Of a stretch of DNA of 64,000 bases, positions 26,564 to 35,351 are shown in pieces. The position numbers were made by a program, and so were the translations under genes. The notes under the pieces are model-generated. The model made no database searches, was not told where the DNA came from, and worked only from the letters and a program-made list of their open reading frames with translations. The stretch covers positions 1 to 64,000 of the forward strand of contig CANKHA010000011.1 in assembly GCA_947481685.1 (NCBI GenBank), in the 5' to 3' direction. The stretch's first letter is position 1; each line of letters starts with the position of its first letter. The stretch comes from Bradyrhizobiaceae bacterium (GTDB lineage: Bacteria; Pseudomonadota; Alphaproteobacteria; Rhizobiales; Xanthobacteraceae).

Positions 26564-27645
26564 CAGCTTCCGCCCTTATAGAGCGGGCTATCGACATAGC
26601 GACCGACCCCGAAACGCACCAGCACACCGACGGCTGCCGCCAGTGGAACGGCCAGCAGCAAGCCGAGGAAGCCGAACAGGTAGCCAAAGGCGAACAGCGC
26701 AAACATCAGCCAGAGCGGATGCAGGCCGACACTCTCGCCTACCAGCTTCGGCACCAGAATATTGCCTTCGACGAACTGGCCGAAGACGAAAATGCCGATG
26801 ACGGCAACAATCCAGATCCAGTCCGGCCAGAACTGCACCACGGCGATGCTGGTCGCCAGCACAAACCCCGTGACCGATCCGACATAAGGGATAAATCCGA
26901 TCAGGCCGGAGATCAGGCCGATCAGCAAACCGAAATTCAACCCAACCACCGACAGCGCGGCCGCATAAAATACGCCGAGGATCACGCATACCAGCGTCTG
27001 CCCGCGCACGAATCCCGCCACCGCGGCATCGACCTCTTTCGCCAGCTTCACGACGGTGTTGTGCTGAGCGCGCGGCACCAGGCGATCAAGGCTTTTGATG
27101 ATACGCTGCCAGTCGGCGATGAAGTAAAAGGCAACAACCGGCGTAACCACCAATAATGAAAAGATTGAAAGCACGGCAGTGCCGCCGGACCACACTTTGC
27201 CGAGGAAGGCCGCCCCGATCGCTGCGCCCTTGGAAATCAGGTCACCGGCAGACTGGTCAACACTGGAAAATTTGTCGCCAACAAAACGGCTCAGCCAGGG
27301 CCGGCTGGGGTCTGTGATCATGGCCTGAAGCTTGCGCACATATCCCGGCAGGTCTGCGATAAACGCGGTGAGCTGCGCGCCGATCACCGGCACGATCAGG
27401 AAGATCATCAGAATGATGGCCGTCACCATCAGTACAACAACGATCAACGCCGCGATCCACCGGGGAATTTTGAGACGCTGCAACCGGTTTGTTAGCGGAT
27501 TAAGCAGGTAGGCCAGCACCACGGCCGCCACAAAGGGAAGTAGAACTTCGCCGAGCAGCCACATCGCAAAAAAAATGAAGGCAAACACCGCCACCCAGAA
27601 CAGGACGTGTTGGCGCAGTGACATCGCTTTGCTTGCCGTCGCCAT
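26563..27645 (-). CDS. AI-2E/PerM family membrane transporter
   Basis: A 360-residue integral membrane protein with about seven to eight helices, starting at the ATG at 27645 (MATASKAMSLRQ); a TTG two codons earlier is possible. The family features include the N-terminal LLGEVLLPFVAAVVLAYLLN and RQ...P block and the central GFVRGQTLVCVILGVFYA, GLISGLIGFIPYVGSV and FVEGNILVPKLVGESVGLHP. Members export the AI-2 signal or act as Na+/H+ antiporters; which applies here is not clear. It overlaps hdaA and follows the phosphatidyltransferase gene. Confidence 0.88.
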   Translation of the reverse strand: MATASKAMSLRQHVLFWVAVFAFIFFAMWLLGEVLLPFVAAVVLAYLLNPLTNRLQRLKIPRWIAALIVVVLMVTAIILMIFLIVPVIGAQLTAFIADLPGYVRKLQAMITDPSRPWLSRFVGDKFSSVDQSAGDLISKGAAIGAAFLGKVWSGGTAVLSIFSLLVVTPVVAFYFIADWQRIIKSLDRLVPRAQHNTVVKLAKEVDAAVAGFVRGQTLVCVILGVFYAAALSVVGLNFGLLIGLISGLIGFIPYVGSVTGFVLATSIAVVQFWPDWIWIVAVIGIFVFGQFVEGNILVPKLVGESVGLHPLWLMFALFAFGYLFGFLGLLLAVPLAAAVGVLVRFGVGRYVDSPLYKGGS

Positions 27646-27660
27646 GTGCAATGCCTTCGC

Positions 27661-28206
27661 CTAGCTTTCGACTTCCGCCGAGTTCATATGGTGCATCCAC
27701 CCGCGCAGATAGAAAGCAATCGAAAGAAGTGTCGTTACCACAACAAGCGCCATCAGGATCGTCAGAAGCGGTTCGGCGTTAAAGCCCAAAGCCAGCGACG
27801 CCAGCTTGAGGGTCGCAAAAACAATCTGCGTCGCCGTATTGAGCTTGGACACCGGCAGCGGCTTCATCGCGACGGGATGATCGACCAGCCATGACAATAG
27901 CACCGCACCCACGATCATGATGTCGCGCGATACCACCAGAATAACCGCCCAGGCCGGGAGCGCGCCCGTGATTCCGAGCGCCACATAAATCGAGACGATC
28001 AGCACCTTGTCGGCAAGCGGGTCGAGATAGGCGCCGAGCTCGGTCGCCATGCCGAAGCGCTTGGCGAGGAAGCCATCGACCGCATCGCTGATGCCGGCGA
28101 TCAGGAACAGCAGGAAGGCCAAACGCATCTCGCCGGAGATAATCGCCCATACCAAAATGGGCACCAGCAGGATGCGGCCAAGGGTAATAAGGTTCGGGAT
28201 ACTCAT
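27661..28206 (-). CDS. pgsA: CDP-alcohol phosphatidyltransferase (PgsA-like)
   Basis: A 181-residue membrane enzyme; the ATG at 28206 fits the family start MSIPNLITLGRILLVPILVW. The catalytic signature DG-x2-AR-x8-G-x3-D-x3-D reads DGFLAKRFGMATELGAYLDP, with LADK after it, so AR is AK here while all acidic residues are kept. It most likely makes phosphatidylglycerophosphate from CDP-diacylglycerol and glycerol-3-phosphate. CDP-alcohol specificity cannot be proven by the motif. Six membrane spans are apparent. It diverges from purM. Confidence 0.85.
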   Translation of the reverse strand: MSIPNLITLGRILLVPILVWAIISGEMRLAFLLFLIAGISDAVDGFLAKRFGMATELGAYLDPLADKVLIVSIYVALGITGALPAWAVILVVSRDIMIVGAVLLSWLVDHPVAMKPLPVSKLNTATQIVFATLKLASLALGFNAEPLLTILMALVVVTTLLSIAFYLRGWMHHMNSAEVES

Positions 28207-28399
28207 GGAAACTTCTTGGCCGTTCTTTAGGTGTTCTTTTGAGGGCCTTGCGGATCCGCAATAGCAGTCGCCAGCCCATTGCGACTCTGGGGAAAAAGCG
28301 CCGCACAGGGGGCAGTATAGCCACGATCCCGCCATTGCACAGCGTATGATTCCCAAGTACCGAATTGTCAGTTTCGCTGCGTAAAGCCAAGGAAATTTA

Positions 28400-29488
28400 A
28401 TGGGCGACAAGGGGTTCGGCGACAAGGGGTCCGGCCTCACCTATGCTGGGGCTGGCGTCGATATCGATGCCGGCAACCGGATGGTGGAGCTGATCAAGCC
28501 GCTCGTGCGCGCCACGGCGCGGCGCGGCGCGGACGGCGAAATCGGCGGCTTCGGCGGCATTTTCGATCTGAAAAGCGCGGGTTATGCCGATCCGGTGCTG
28601 GTGGCTTCCACCGACGGCGTCGGAACGAAGGTCAAGATTGCCTGCGAAACCGGCCGCCACAGCACCATCGGCATCGATCTGGTCGCTATGTCGGTCAACG
28701 ACCTCGTGGTCCAGGGCGCTGAACCGCTGTTTTTCCTCGACTATTTTGCCTGCAGCAAGCTCGACCCGGAAACCGGTGCTGCGGTAGTGGCGGGCATTGC
28801 CGAAGGCTGCCTGCAAGCCGGCTGCGCGCTGATTGGCGGCGAGACGGCGGAAATGCCCGGTATCTATCAATCGGGAGATTATGACCTCGCCGGCTTTGCC
28901 GTGGGAGCGGCCGAGCGCGGATCGCTGCTGCCGACCGGCAACATCGCGCCAGGCGACATCATGCTTGGCCTCAAATCCTCAGGCGTTCACTCCAACGGCT
29001 TTTCGCTGGTGCGCAAGGTTGCAAGCCACGTTGGCATCGACTGGAATGCGCCCGCGCCGTTCGAACCGGGCAAGACGCTCGGTGAAGCGGTCCTGACGCC
29101 GACGCGCATCTATGTGAAGTCGTGCCTCGCCGCAATCCGCGAAACCAAGGCCGTGAAAGCGCTGGCGCATATCACCGGCGGCGGATTCCCCGACAATATT
29201 CCGCGCGTCCTGCCGAAAGGCCTCGGCGTATCTGTGAATCTTGCGAACGTGCCAGTGCTGCCGGTGTTCAAATGGCTCGCGCAGGCAGGCAATGTCGCGC
29301 AGGACGAAATGCTGCGCACCTTCAACTGCGGCATCGGCATGGTGCTGGTCGCTGCGCCGAAAGATGCTGCTGCGATCGCCGCTATTCTTCAGCGCGAGGG
29401 CGAGAGCGTTGTATCGCTCGGCGAGATCGTCACGGCAGCGAGCGGCCCGCAGGTCCGTTATTCCGGAAGCCTCGATCTCGGACGGTAA
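28400..29488 (+). CDS. purM: Phosphoribosylformylglycinamidine cyclo-ligase (AIR synthetase)
   Basis: A 362-residue purine biosynthesis enzyme that closes the imidazole ring to AIR using ATP. It begins with [19 protein letters not shown], then has [13 protein letters not shown] (ATP-grasp-like PurM fold), [33 protein letters not shown] and [13 protein letters not shown]. It is divergent from the phosphatidyltransferase gene and followed three bases later by purN, the typical pairing of de novo purine genes. Confidence 0.97.
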   Translation: MGDKGFGDKGSGLTYAGAGVDIDAGNRMVELIKPLVRATARRGADGEIGGFGGIFDLKSAGYADPVLVASTDGVGTKVKIACETGRHSTIGIDLVAMSVNDLVVQGAEPLFFLDYFACSKLDPETGAAVVAGIAEGCLQAGCALIGGETAEMPGIYQSGDYDLAGFAVGAAERGSLLPTGNIAPGDIMLGLKSSGVHSNGFSLVRKVASHVGIDWNAPAPFEPGKTLGEAVLTPTRIYVKSCLAAIRETKAVKALAHITGGGFPDNIPRVLPKGLGVSVNLANVPVLPVFKWLAQAGNVAQDEMLRTFNCGIGMVLVAAPKDAAAIAAILQREGESVVSLGEIVTAASGPQVRYSGSLDLGR

Positions 29489-29491
29489 ACA

Positions 29492-30136
29492 ATGGCGCGC
29501 AAACGTGTCGCCGTTCTGATCTCTGGTCGTGGCTCGAACATGACCGCGCTGGTCGAAGCGGCAAAGGCCAGGGACTATCCCGCCGAAATCGCGCTGGTGG
29601 TTTCCAACCGGCCGGATGCCGCGGGCATCGGCTATGCGCGCGAAGCCGGTATCGCCACCGCCGTCATCGATCACACCCAATACGGCAAGGACCGCGAAGC
29701 CTTCGAGCGCGCGTTGCAGGCCGAACTTGAGAAAAGCCAAATCGAGATCGTCTGTCTCGCAGGCTTTCTGCGGATTCTCACGCCGTGGCTCATTGAACGC
29801 TGGGAAGGACGGATGCTCAACATCCACCCTGCCCTGCTTCCGAACTTCAAGGGGTTGCATACGCACGAACAGGCACTTGCCGCCGGCGCCAGACAGCACG
29901 GCGCGACCGTTCACTTCGTGACTGTCGGCATGGATGAAGGTCCGACGGTCTGTCAGGCCTCAGTACCGGTGCTGGATGGCGATACGGCGGACACGCTGGC
30001 CGCGCGGGTGCTCACCGTCGAGCACACGATCTACCCGCTGGCGCTGAAGTGGCTGGCGGAAGGCAAAGTGCGCGTCGTCGATGGCAGATCCATCCTCAAC
30101 GACGCGCACGTTCCTGAAGGCGTCACGATTCCGTAA
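29492..30136 (+). CDS. purN: Phosphoribosylglycinamide formyltransferase
   Basis: A 214-residue folate-dependent formyltransferase that converts GAR to FGAR in purine synthesis. The N-terminal phosphate-binding loop VLISGRGSNMTALVEAA and the catalytic region LNIHPALLPNFKGLHTH, with Asn and His, plus GATVHFVTVGMDEGP with the catalytic Asp, are intact. The end is followed by a convergent TerC-family gene. It is translated with purM. Confidence 0.97.
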   Translation: MARKRVAVLISGRGSNMTALVEAAKARDYPAEIALVVSNRPDAAGIGYAREAGIATAVIDHTQYGKDREAFERALQAELEKSQIEIVCLAGFLRILTPWLIERWEGRMLNIHPALLPNFKGLHTHEQALAAGARQHGATVHFVTVGMDEGPTVCQASVPVLDGDTADTLAARVLTVEHTIYPLALKWLAEGKVRVVDGRSILNDAHVPEGVTIP

Positions 30137-30144
30137 GCGCTGAC

Positions 30145-30996
30145 CTAGCGCGCATGGGCCGGGTGTTTTTGCGCCGCCGTGGCATGGGGGAATTCCTCCG
30201 GCCCCGGCGGATCGACGATCAGCGGTTGTTCCGTCATCGTCTTGTGCCTGGCGCTGCGAAGCAGCCAGCCGGCGCCGAGCACAATCAGCACGCCTGCACC
30301 GGTCGACCAGTACTCCCATTGATGCACTAATGCCTCACCCAGATAGCCGGCAACCGCGGCATCGTTGATGATGATCTCGCCCGCCACCCAGCCGAGCAGA
30401 CCGGCGCCCGCCCAGACCAGGATGGGAAAGCGATCGATCATCGCCATCAGCAGCGCGCTGCCGGCGATGATCAGTGGCACACTTGTGGCAAGGCCGAATG
30501 TGATCAGCGAGATTTTGACGTAGTAGGCCAGATCGAGCGCCTGCTGGGCCGTAAAGGCAGCCGCCATCTTCACCGCCGCGGAGTCGGCAGCACCGGCGAT
30601 AGCAATAACATTGTCGAGGCTCATCACGATGTCCGCGATAGCGATGATACGCACCGCGGGCCACAGGCTATCGGCGGCCTTGACCTTACCCTCGCTGTGA
30701 TCCTCTTCCGGCACCAGCAACTTGATCGCGATCCACAGCAACGCCAGACCGCCGATCAGCTTCAGGAATGGGAAGGCCATGATCTGAGCAACCACTGCCG
30801 TGAACACGATACGCAGCAGCACAGCAACACCGGCGCCAAGGATCATGCCCCAAAGCCGCTGGCGCGGCTCAAGCGTGCGACAGGCGAGCGCGATCACCAC
30901 AGCGTTGTCGCCCGAGAGCAGAACGTTGATCCAGATGATCTGCAGCGCGGCAAACCAGTAAGCCGGATGCGTAACCTCGTCCAACAGCAGTTCCAC
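30145..30996 (-). CDS. TerC-family membrane protein, paralogue 1
   Basis: A 283-residue integral membrane protein of the TerC family (YjbE type) with about seven helices. It keeps the acidic metal-site motifs WINVLLSGDNAVVIALA and DIVMSLDNVIAIAGAA. TerC proteins are linked to manganese export and metal loading of secreted proteins in other bacteria. A His/Pro-rich tail (PEEFPHATAAQKHPAHAR) is additional and could bind metal; this is inference. The start is GTG. A 29-base tandem repeat lies upstream (31052-31109). A second paralogue is found at 33854-34579, on the other side of a two-component pair. Confidence 0.88.
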   Translation of the reverse strand: MELLLDEVTHPAYWFAALQIIWINVLLSGDNAVVIALACRTLEPRQRLWGMILGAGVAVLLRIVFTAVVAQIMAFPFLKLIGGLALLWIAIKLLVPEEDHSEGKVKAADSLWPAVRIIAIADIVMSLDNVIAIAGAADSAAVKMAAAFTAQQALDLAYYVKISLITFGLATSVPLIIAGSALLMAMIDRFPILVWAGAGLLGWVAGEIIINDAAVAGYLGEALVHQWEYWSTGAGVLIVLGAGWLLRSARHKTMTEQPLIVDPPGPEEFPHATAAQKHPAHAR

Positions 30997-31051
30997 CTTG
31001 ATCCCCTATGTCGATAGTTTCGATTGTCTGTTCTTTGCGATCATCTCAATG

Positions 31052-31109
31052 ATTCCGGGACGATCGTTCGCGTTGCTCACATTCCGGGACGATCGTTCGC
31101 GTTGCTCAC
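31052..31109. repeat. Perfect tandem duplication of 29 bases
   Basis: Two identical 29-base units (31052-31080 and 31081-31109) each contain CGGGACGATCGTTCGCG. The unit includes the palindrome CGATCG. It lies between the TerC-type start (30996) and the end of the small membrane-protein gene (31125). Confidence 0.9.
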
Positions 31110-31124
31110 ATGGAAGCGGCGCTC

Positions 31125-31403
31125 TTAATGTCCGGCCGCATTAAATGCCGTACGCGGCGCAGCTCGCTGCGGACGCGGCGGCAGCCCATGCGACGCCCGC
31201 CATTTTGGATCGACGGTGTCGGCCCATGCCGCGCAGAGAGCGCTGGCGAAGCCAAGGACACCGACAAGCAGAAGCGACCACTGCAGAAGTTCGGAATGCG
31301 CTGCTTCGGGCCGCAGATATTCGAGCAGGGTCAGATACGGAAGCGCCCAAAGCGCAACGGATGCGGCCCAATTTTCCGCAACCGAATTAAGCGAGATGCG
31401 CAT
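31125..31403 (-). CDS. Small membrane protein, unknown
   Basis: A 92-residue protein with two hydrophobic segments (about 11-28 and 41-62) and an Arg/Pro-rich tail (PKWRASHGLPPRPQRAAPR). AGGAG seven bases before the ATG supports the start. Residues such as WADTVDPKWRA between the helix and tail are reminiscent of small hypothetical proteins of Bradyrhizobium, by memory. It lies divergent from the kinase gene and upstream of TerC paralogue 1, so a regulatory or accessory role for the transporter is possible but unproven. Confidence 0.6.
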   Translation of the reverse strand: MRISLNSVAENWAASVALWALPYLTLLEYLRPEAAHSELLQWSLLLVGVLGFASALCAAWADTVDPKWRASHGLPPRPQRAAPRTAFNAAGH

Positions 31404-31515
31404 GCTTGATCTCCTCGCTAGAGAAGCTGTTGGCTGAGGCGCCTTCCCTTAGCGAGTCTTAAGTTTTACGGGCGCAGAGCACCCCCATAAATAAGGACGA
31501 TTGCCCCGGGTAATA

Positions 31516-31539
31516 ACCTTGGGTAGTTTCACCTAGGGT
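31516..31539 (+). promoter_or_regulatory. Paired ACCTAGGGT-type boxes before the kinase gene
   Basis: ACCTTGGGT (31516-31524) and ACCTAGGGT (31531-31539) repeat at 15-base spacing, 39 bases before the kinase reading frame. The same pair of boxes occurs in front of TerC paralogue 2, which suggests one regulator, perhaps the response regulator encoded here. Confidence 0.5.
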
Positions 31540-31577
31540 GTAATATCCGGGTGGAACGCCTTGAAAGGTTATAAAAA

Positions 31578-33218
31578 TTGACGATCGCAGAAGTCCACGC
31601 GGAGCGTTCGCCAACAATGACTTTTCCGCGCATCTTCGATGCACCCAAAGTCGTTATTGGCGTGGCCTATCTCATGGCCTTCGCGCTGCTCGACTGGATC
31701 AGCTTTATCGAGCCTTACGCGCATCTCGGCATCACGCCCTGGAATCCCGGCATCGGATTGAGTTTCGTTCTGCTGCTGCTGTTTGGCCGGCGGATGTTTC
31801 CCCTGCTCCTTATCAGCCCGTTGCTTGCCGACATGCTGCATCAGCAATTCGCCATGCCATGGGCCATGGAAATTCTGTCCTCGGTGCTGATCGGCGGCGG
31901 ATATGCAATCGCGCTGGTTTTCCTGCTGCGTCCGAAATTGCGTTTCGATCCCGCTCTGTCTTCGATGCGCGACCTGGTTCTGTTGATGCTCGTTGCAGTG
32001 ATCAGTGCAGCCGTGGTCGCATGCACCTACGTGAGCCTGACGGTCGCTGCAGGACTTTTGCCGATGTCGGAGTTCGTGCCTGCCGTGCTCCGATACTGGA
32101 TCGGCGACGTTATCGGAGTCACGGTCGTCACCCCCTTTGCGTTGTTTGCTCTCACGCGACGGCGGCTGCTTCCGATGTCCATGGAAACCGCACTGCAATT
32201 CGCCGCTATCGGCGTGGCCTTCGCGGTGGTTTTTAGTTTTTCCGGAGAACAGCAGTTCCAGCTGTTCTATGTCCTGTTCCTGCCGATTGTCTGGATAGCT
32301 GTGCGCACCGGTTCGGAAGGCGTCAGCGCCGGCATCCTGGTCACACAACTTGGCTTGATCCTGGGCGTGCAATTCTTCCCGGCGGGCGCGCTGGACCTGA
32401 CCGCTTTGCAGGCATTGATGCTCGTCCTGGCGGTGACAGGGCTGGTTGCCGGTGAACTCGTCACAGAACGCCGCCGCACGGAGTCTCAACTCTGGCGAAA
32501 CCAGGAAGCCCTCGCCCGCCTCGGACGGCTCGGCAGCATGGGTGAACTCGCCGCCGCGATCGCGCACGAACTGAACCAGCCATTAATGGCGGCTGGCACC
32601 TACACCCGACTGGTGGACGACGCCATGACGGGGAGCAACACCGATGTCGTGGTGGTGGCAGCGACCGCCAAAAAGGCCGTAGCGCAGGTCGAGCGCGCCG
32701 CTGAAGTGGTGCGGCGACTGCGGGCGCTGGTGCGGCTTGACCGCAGCAACAGAACGCCATGTCGCTTCGACCGTGTCGTCAAGGAGACGCTGGAACTGTG
32801 TCAGCCCGATATTGACCGGTTCCATGTGTCGGTCCGATCTAACATCGCACCGGACCTTCCGCTGGTCATCATCGACCTGCTTCAGATCGAGCAGGTGACG
32901 ATCAACCTTCTCCGGAACGCGATTGAGGCGATCAGCGGGAACGCCAACCTGCGCGGAGCCGTCCTGATAGAGGCCAGGAAGGCGAACGTGGATTTCGTCG
33001 AGGTCTGTGTCGCCGATAACGGGCCCGGTTTTCCCCCTCATCTCATCGAAAGCGCATTTCTTCCGCTATCCTCCACCAAAGCCGAAGGTCTCGGCGTTGG
33101 CCTGTCGTTGTGCCGATCAATCATCGAGGCCCATGGCGGACAAATATGGCTCACGACCGGTAAAGACGGCGCGGCCATTCGATTCACCCTTCCAATCGCG
33201 AATGCATCCCAAACATGA
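31578..33218 (+). CDS. MASE1-domain sensor histidine kinase
   Basis: A 546-residue membrane kinase. About 1-300 form a MASE1-like sensory domain with eight or so helices (PWNPGIGLSFVLLLLFGRRM, LLISPLLADMLHQ). The HisKA part has the phosphoacceptor in AIAHELNQPLMAAG (H330 from this start), followed by the N box (INLLRNAIEAI) and G boxes (VADNGPGFPP, GLGVGLSLCRSIIEAHGG). The type resembles FixL. The signal is unknown. The listed start is TTG with AAAGG nearby; ATG at 31617 is an alternative. It overlaps the regulator gene by four bases. Confidence 0.9.
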   Translation: MTIAEVHAERSPTMTFPRIFDAPKVVIGVAYLMAFALLDWISFIEPYAHLGITPWNPGIGLSFVLLLLFGRRMFPLLLISPLLADMLHQQFAMPWAMEILSSVLIGGGYAIALVFLLRPKLRFDPALSSMRDLVLLMLVAVISAAVVACTYVSLTVAAGLLPMSEFVPAVLRYWIGDVIGVTVVTPFALFALTRRRLLPMSMETALQFAAIGVAFAVVFSFSGEQQFQLFYVLFLPIVWIAVRTGSEGVSAGILVTQLGLILGVQFFPAGALDLTALQALMLVLAVTGLVAGELVTERRRTESQLWRNQEALARLGRLGSMGELAAAIAHELNQPLMAAGTYTRLVDDAMTGSNTDVVVVAATAKKAVAQVERAAEVVRRLRALVRLDRSNRTPCRFDRVVKETLELCQPDIDRFHVSVRSNIAPDLPLVIIDLLQIEQVTINLLRNAIEAISGNANLRGAVLIEARKANVDFVEVCVADNGPGFPPHLIESAFLPLSSTKAEGLGVGLSLCRSIIEAHGGQIWLTTGKDGAAIRFTLPIANASQT

Positions 33219-33832
33219 CCACACCAGTTCGCATCGCACTGATCGACGACGACGAGGCGGTGCTCGATTCTCTGCGCCTTTATTTCGCGCGCCAGGATAT
33301 CGACACGACATGCTTCCCTGCTGCCGCAGATTTTCTGACCGCGATCGGCAAGGGGCAGAGGTTCGATTGCATCGTGTCGGACGTGCGCATGCCGGGGATG
33401 TCGGGCCTCGAACTCATTCACCATCTCAAGGAGCAGGACATCGCAGTCCCGATCATCCTGATCACCGGACATGGAGACGTCGATATGGCGGTTGCCGCGA
33501 TCAAGGTCGGCGCTTTCGACTTCATCGAGAAGCCGTTTGATGAGGTTCGCCTGCTCGCAAGCATTCGCAATGCGGTGGAACAGGGACGCGAACGCGATGC
33601 CGACGCGACCGAAGTCGAAAGTCTGCAATCTCGCTTCAATACGCTGTCGCCCCGTCAGCGCGAGGTCATGGACCTCGCCGTAGCGGGGTTATCCAACAAG
33701 GAAATCGGAACGCGGCTCAAAATCAGTCCGAAGACCGTGGAAAATCATCGCGCCTGGGTGATGGAGCGCATCGGCGCCCGCAACATCGCAGAACTGGTGC
33801 GCATCGCGATGAAAGTTCAGAACAAGCCTTAG
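33215..33832 (+). CDS. FixJ-family response regulator
   Basis: A 205-residue two-domain regulator. The receiver domain has the acidic pair (IDDDE, residues 10-14), phosphoacceptor D56 in VSDVRMPGMSG and the conserved Lys in FIEKPF. A LuxR/FixJ-type DNA-binding domain (about 140-200) has TLSPRQREVMDLAVAGLSNK and EIGTRLKISPKTVENHRAWV. It starts inside the kinase stop (ATGA), so the pair is translationally coupled. Candidate targets are promoters with ACCTAGG boxes, including that of its own operon. Confidence 0.93.
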   Translation: MTTPVRIALIDDDEAVLDSLRLYFARQDIDTTCFPAAADFLTAIGKGQRFDCIVSDVRMPGMSGLELIHHLKEQDIAVPIILITGHGDVDMAVAAIKVGAFDFIEKPFDEVRLLASIRNAVEQGRERDADATEVESLQSRFNTLSPRQREVMDLAVAGLSNKEIGTRLKISPKTVENHRAWVMERIGARNIAELVRIAMKVQNKP

Positions 33833-33853
33833 GCCACGGTCACCGCGGCTTGT

Positions 33854-34579
33854 TCATTTGTGGTGGCCCGATTGTACTTCCGCCATGCCGGGCCGACTGG
33901 ACCGCGCAAGAAACAGACCCATCAGGATCACGAAAACCGCGCCCAATATCCCAAACAGCACTTCGGCGGATTCCGGGTTGCCGGGCAGGAATTGCGCGAA
34001 CGCAGGATCCTCGGGCAACAAGCTTCCAGCGATCCAGCCGAGCAAGGCACCGCCACCCCACACCACCAGGGGGAACCGTTCGATAACGGCCAGGAAAAGC
34101 GCGCTGCCGGCAATCACAACCGGGATGCTGACCGCGAGACCCAGACCGAGCAGCAGGTAATTGCCCTTGGCAGCAGCTGCGACTGCGATCACGTTGTCCA
34201 GACTCATAACGATATTGGCGATGACGACGACGCGCACCGCGCGCCACAAGTCTTCGACAGCTTCAGGGGTGTCTTCCGCGTCATGCGCCTGCGGCGCGAC
34301 GAGTTTGACCGCGACCCAAAACAGCGCAAGCCCCCCGGCGAGTTTGAGATAAGGCAACTCCATCAATGTCGCGACCACGCCGGTGAAGAGAATCAGGAGG
34401 ACCGCCGCCGCGCCCGCACCAAAAACCATGCCCCAGAAGCGTTCCCGGGGTGGGAGGCCGCGGACGGCGAGCGCGATGACAACGGCGTTGTCGCCCGACA
34501 GAAGGATATTGATTCCCATAATCTGCAGCGCGGCCAGCCAGAATGTCGGCCGCGCCACCTGATCTACCAGCATTTCCAC
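33854..34579 (-). CDS. TerC-family membrane protein, paralogue 2
   Basis: A 241-residue TerC-family protein that is closely related to paralogue 1, including INILLSGDNAVVIALAVRG and NIVMSLDNVIAVAAAAKG. I chose the GTG at 34579 (VEMLVDQVARP) because it aligns with the start of paralogue 1 and has GGGGGAA upstream; the longer TTG reading to 34606 seems unlikely. It lacks the His/Pro tail of paralogue 1. Its upstream region carries paired ACCTAGG boxes like those of the kinase, so the two-component system is likely to control it. Confidence 0.85.
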   Translation of the reverse strand: MEMLVDQVARPTFWLAALQIMGINILLSGDNAVVIALAVRGLPPRERFWGMVFGAGAAAVLLILFTGVVATLMELPYLKLAGGLALFWVAVKLVAPQAHDAEDTPEAVEDLWRAVRVVVIANIVMSLDNVIAVAAAAKGNYLLLGLGLAVSIPVVIAGSALFLAVIERFPLVVWGGGALLGWIAGSLLPEDPAFAQFLPGNPESAEVLFGILGAVFVILMGLFLARSSRPGMAEVQSGHHK

Positions 34580-34634
34580 GGGTGAATTCCCCCAGTTTCG
34601 CTTCAAGGATTCGTCATGAACATGACGTGTTTAT

Positions 34635-34671
34635 AGACCCCTAGGTGGGGATACCTAGGTAGTCTATAGGA
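34635..34671 (-). promoter_or_regulatory. Paired ACCTAGG boxes within an imperfect palindrome
   Basis: ACCTAGGT (34660-34653) and ACCTAGGG (34646-34639), read on the minus strand, are direct copies at 14-base spacing, followed by TCTATAA. The whole forms an imperfect inverted repeat flanked by TATAGAC and GTCTATA. The arrangement mirrors the kinase promoter. Confidence 0.5.
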
Positions 34672-34728
34672 CAGGGTGACCCTATGGCTAGCCGGGAAAT
34701 CGCAACGTCCCGCCAGCCGCGGAACCGG

Positions 34729-35151
34729 TCAGCCGACGATCTCTTCCTTGGAGAAAAACTGGGCAATTTCCTGGGCAGCGGCTTCCGGGGCATCGGAACC
34801 GTGAACCGAGTTCTCGCCGACGGAAACGGCGTGCTCTTTGCGGATCGTTCCCGCCGCAGCCTTGGCCGGATCGGTCGCGCCCATCACTTCGCGGTATTTC
34901 GCGACGGCGTTCTCGCCTTCCAGAACCTGCACAACCACCGGGCCCGAGATCATGAAATCAACCAGTTCGCCATAGAACGGGCGAGCCTTGTGAACCTCAT
35001 AGAATTTCTCGGCCTGCGGGCGGCTCATGCGGAGCCGCCGCTGCGCGACGATGCGCAGTCCCGCCGCCTCAATCATGGCATTGATCGCGCCGGTGCGGTT
35101 ACGCGCGGTCGCATCGGGCTTGAGGATGGAAAAAGTACGTTCGGCGGCCAT
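34729..35151 (-). CDS. ndk: Nucleoside diphosphate kinase
   Basis: The 140-residue length from ATG 35151 is standard. The enzyme moves the terminal phosphate between nucleoside tri- and diphosphates through a phospho-His. [14 protein letters not shown] at the start and the active site in SVHGSDAP (H117) are present. It balances the products of purine and pyrimidine pathways. The convergent neighbour on the left is the TerC region. It diverges from the ABC-F gene. Confidence 0.97.
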   Translation of the reverse strand: MAAERTFSILKPDATARNRTGAINAMIEAAGLRIVAQRRLRMSRPQAEKFYEVHKARPFYGELVDFMISGPVVVQVLEGENAVAKYREVMGATDPAKAAAGTIRKEHAVSVGENSVHGSDAPEAAAQEIAQFFSKEEIVG

Positions 35152-35351
35152 CGCATGATCCTTCAAGAAGAAATCCCGCGCGAATTATGGACTTGGGCGC
35201 GAGTCGCGGCGCTTATAGCCGCCGCCTTCGGGGGCGGCAAGACTTGGACAAGACTTGGAACAAGACTTGCCAAAACGAGCGCTTCGCACCCTGACAAGCC
35301 TGCCTGCGATAAGGACTTGCATCAGGCAGTCGGCATCGCCACAAAGCGCCC

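Noticed and set aside
31052-31109. CRISPR or integron site
   Set aside because: The two units abut directly without a spacer and no recombinase is near.
30997-31124. yybP-ykoY (Mn) riboswitch before TerC paralogue 1
   Set aside because: This class is linked with TerC genes elsewhere, but I could not find its conserved internal loops here; only the 29-base tandem repeat is visible.
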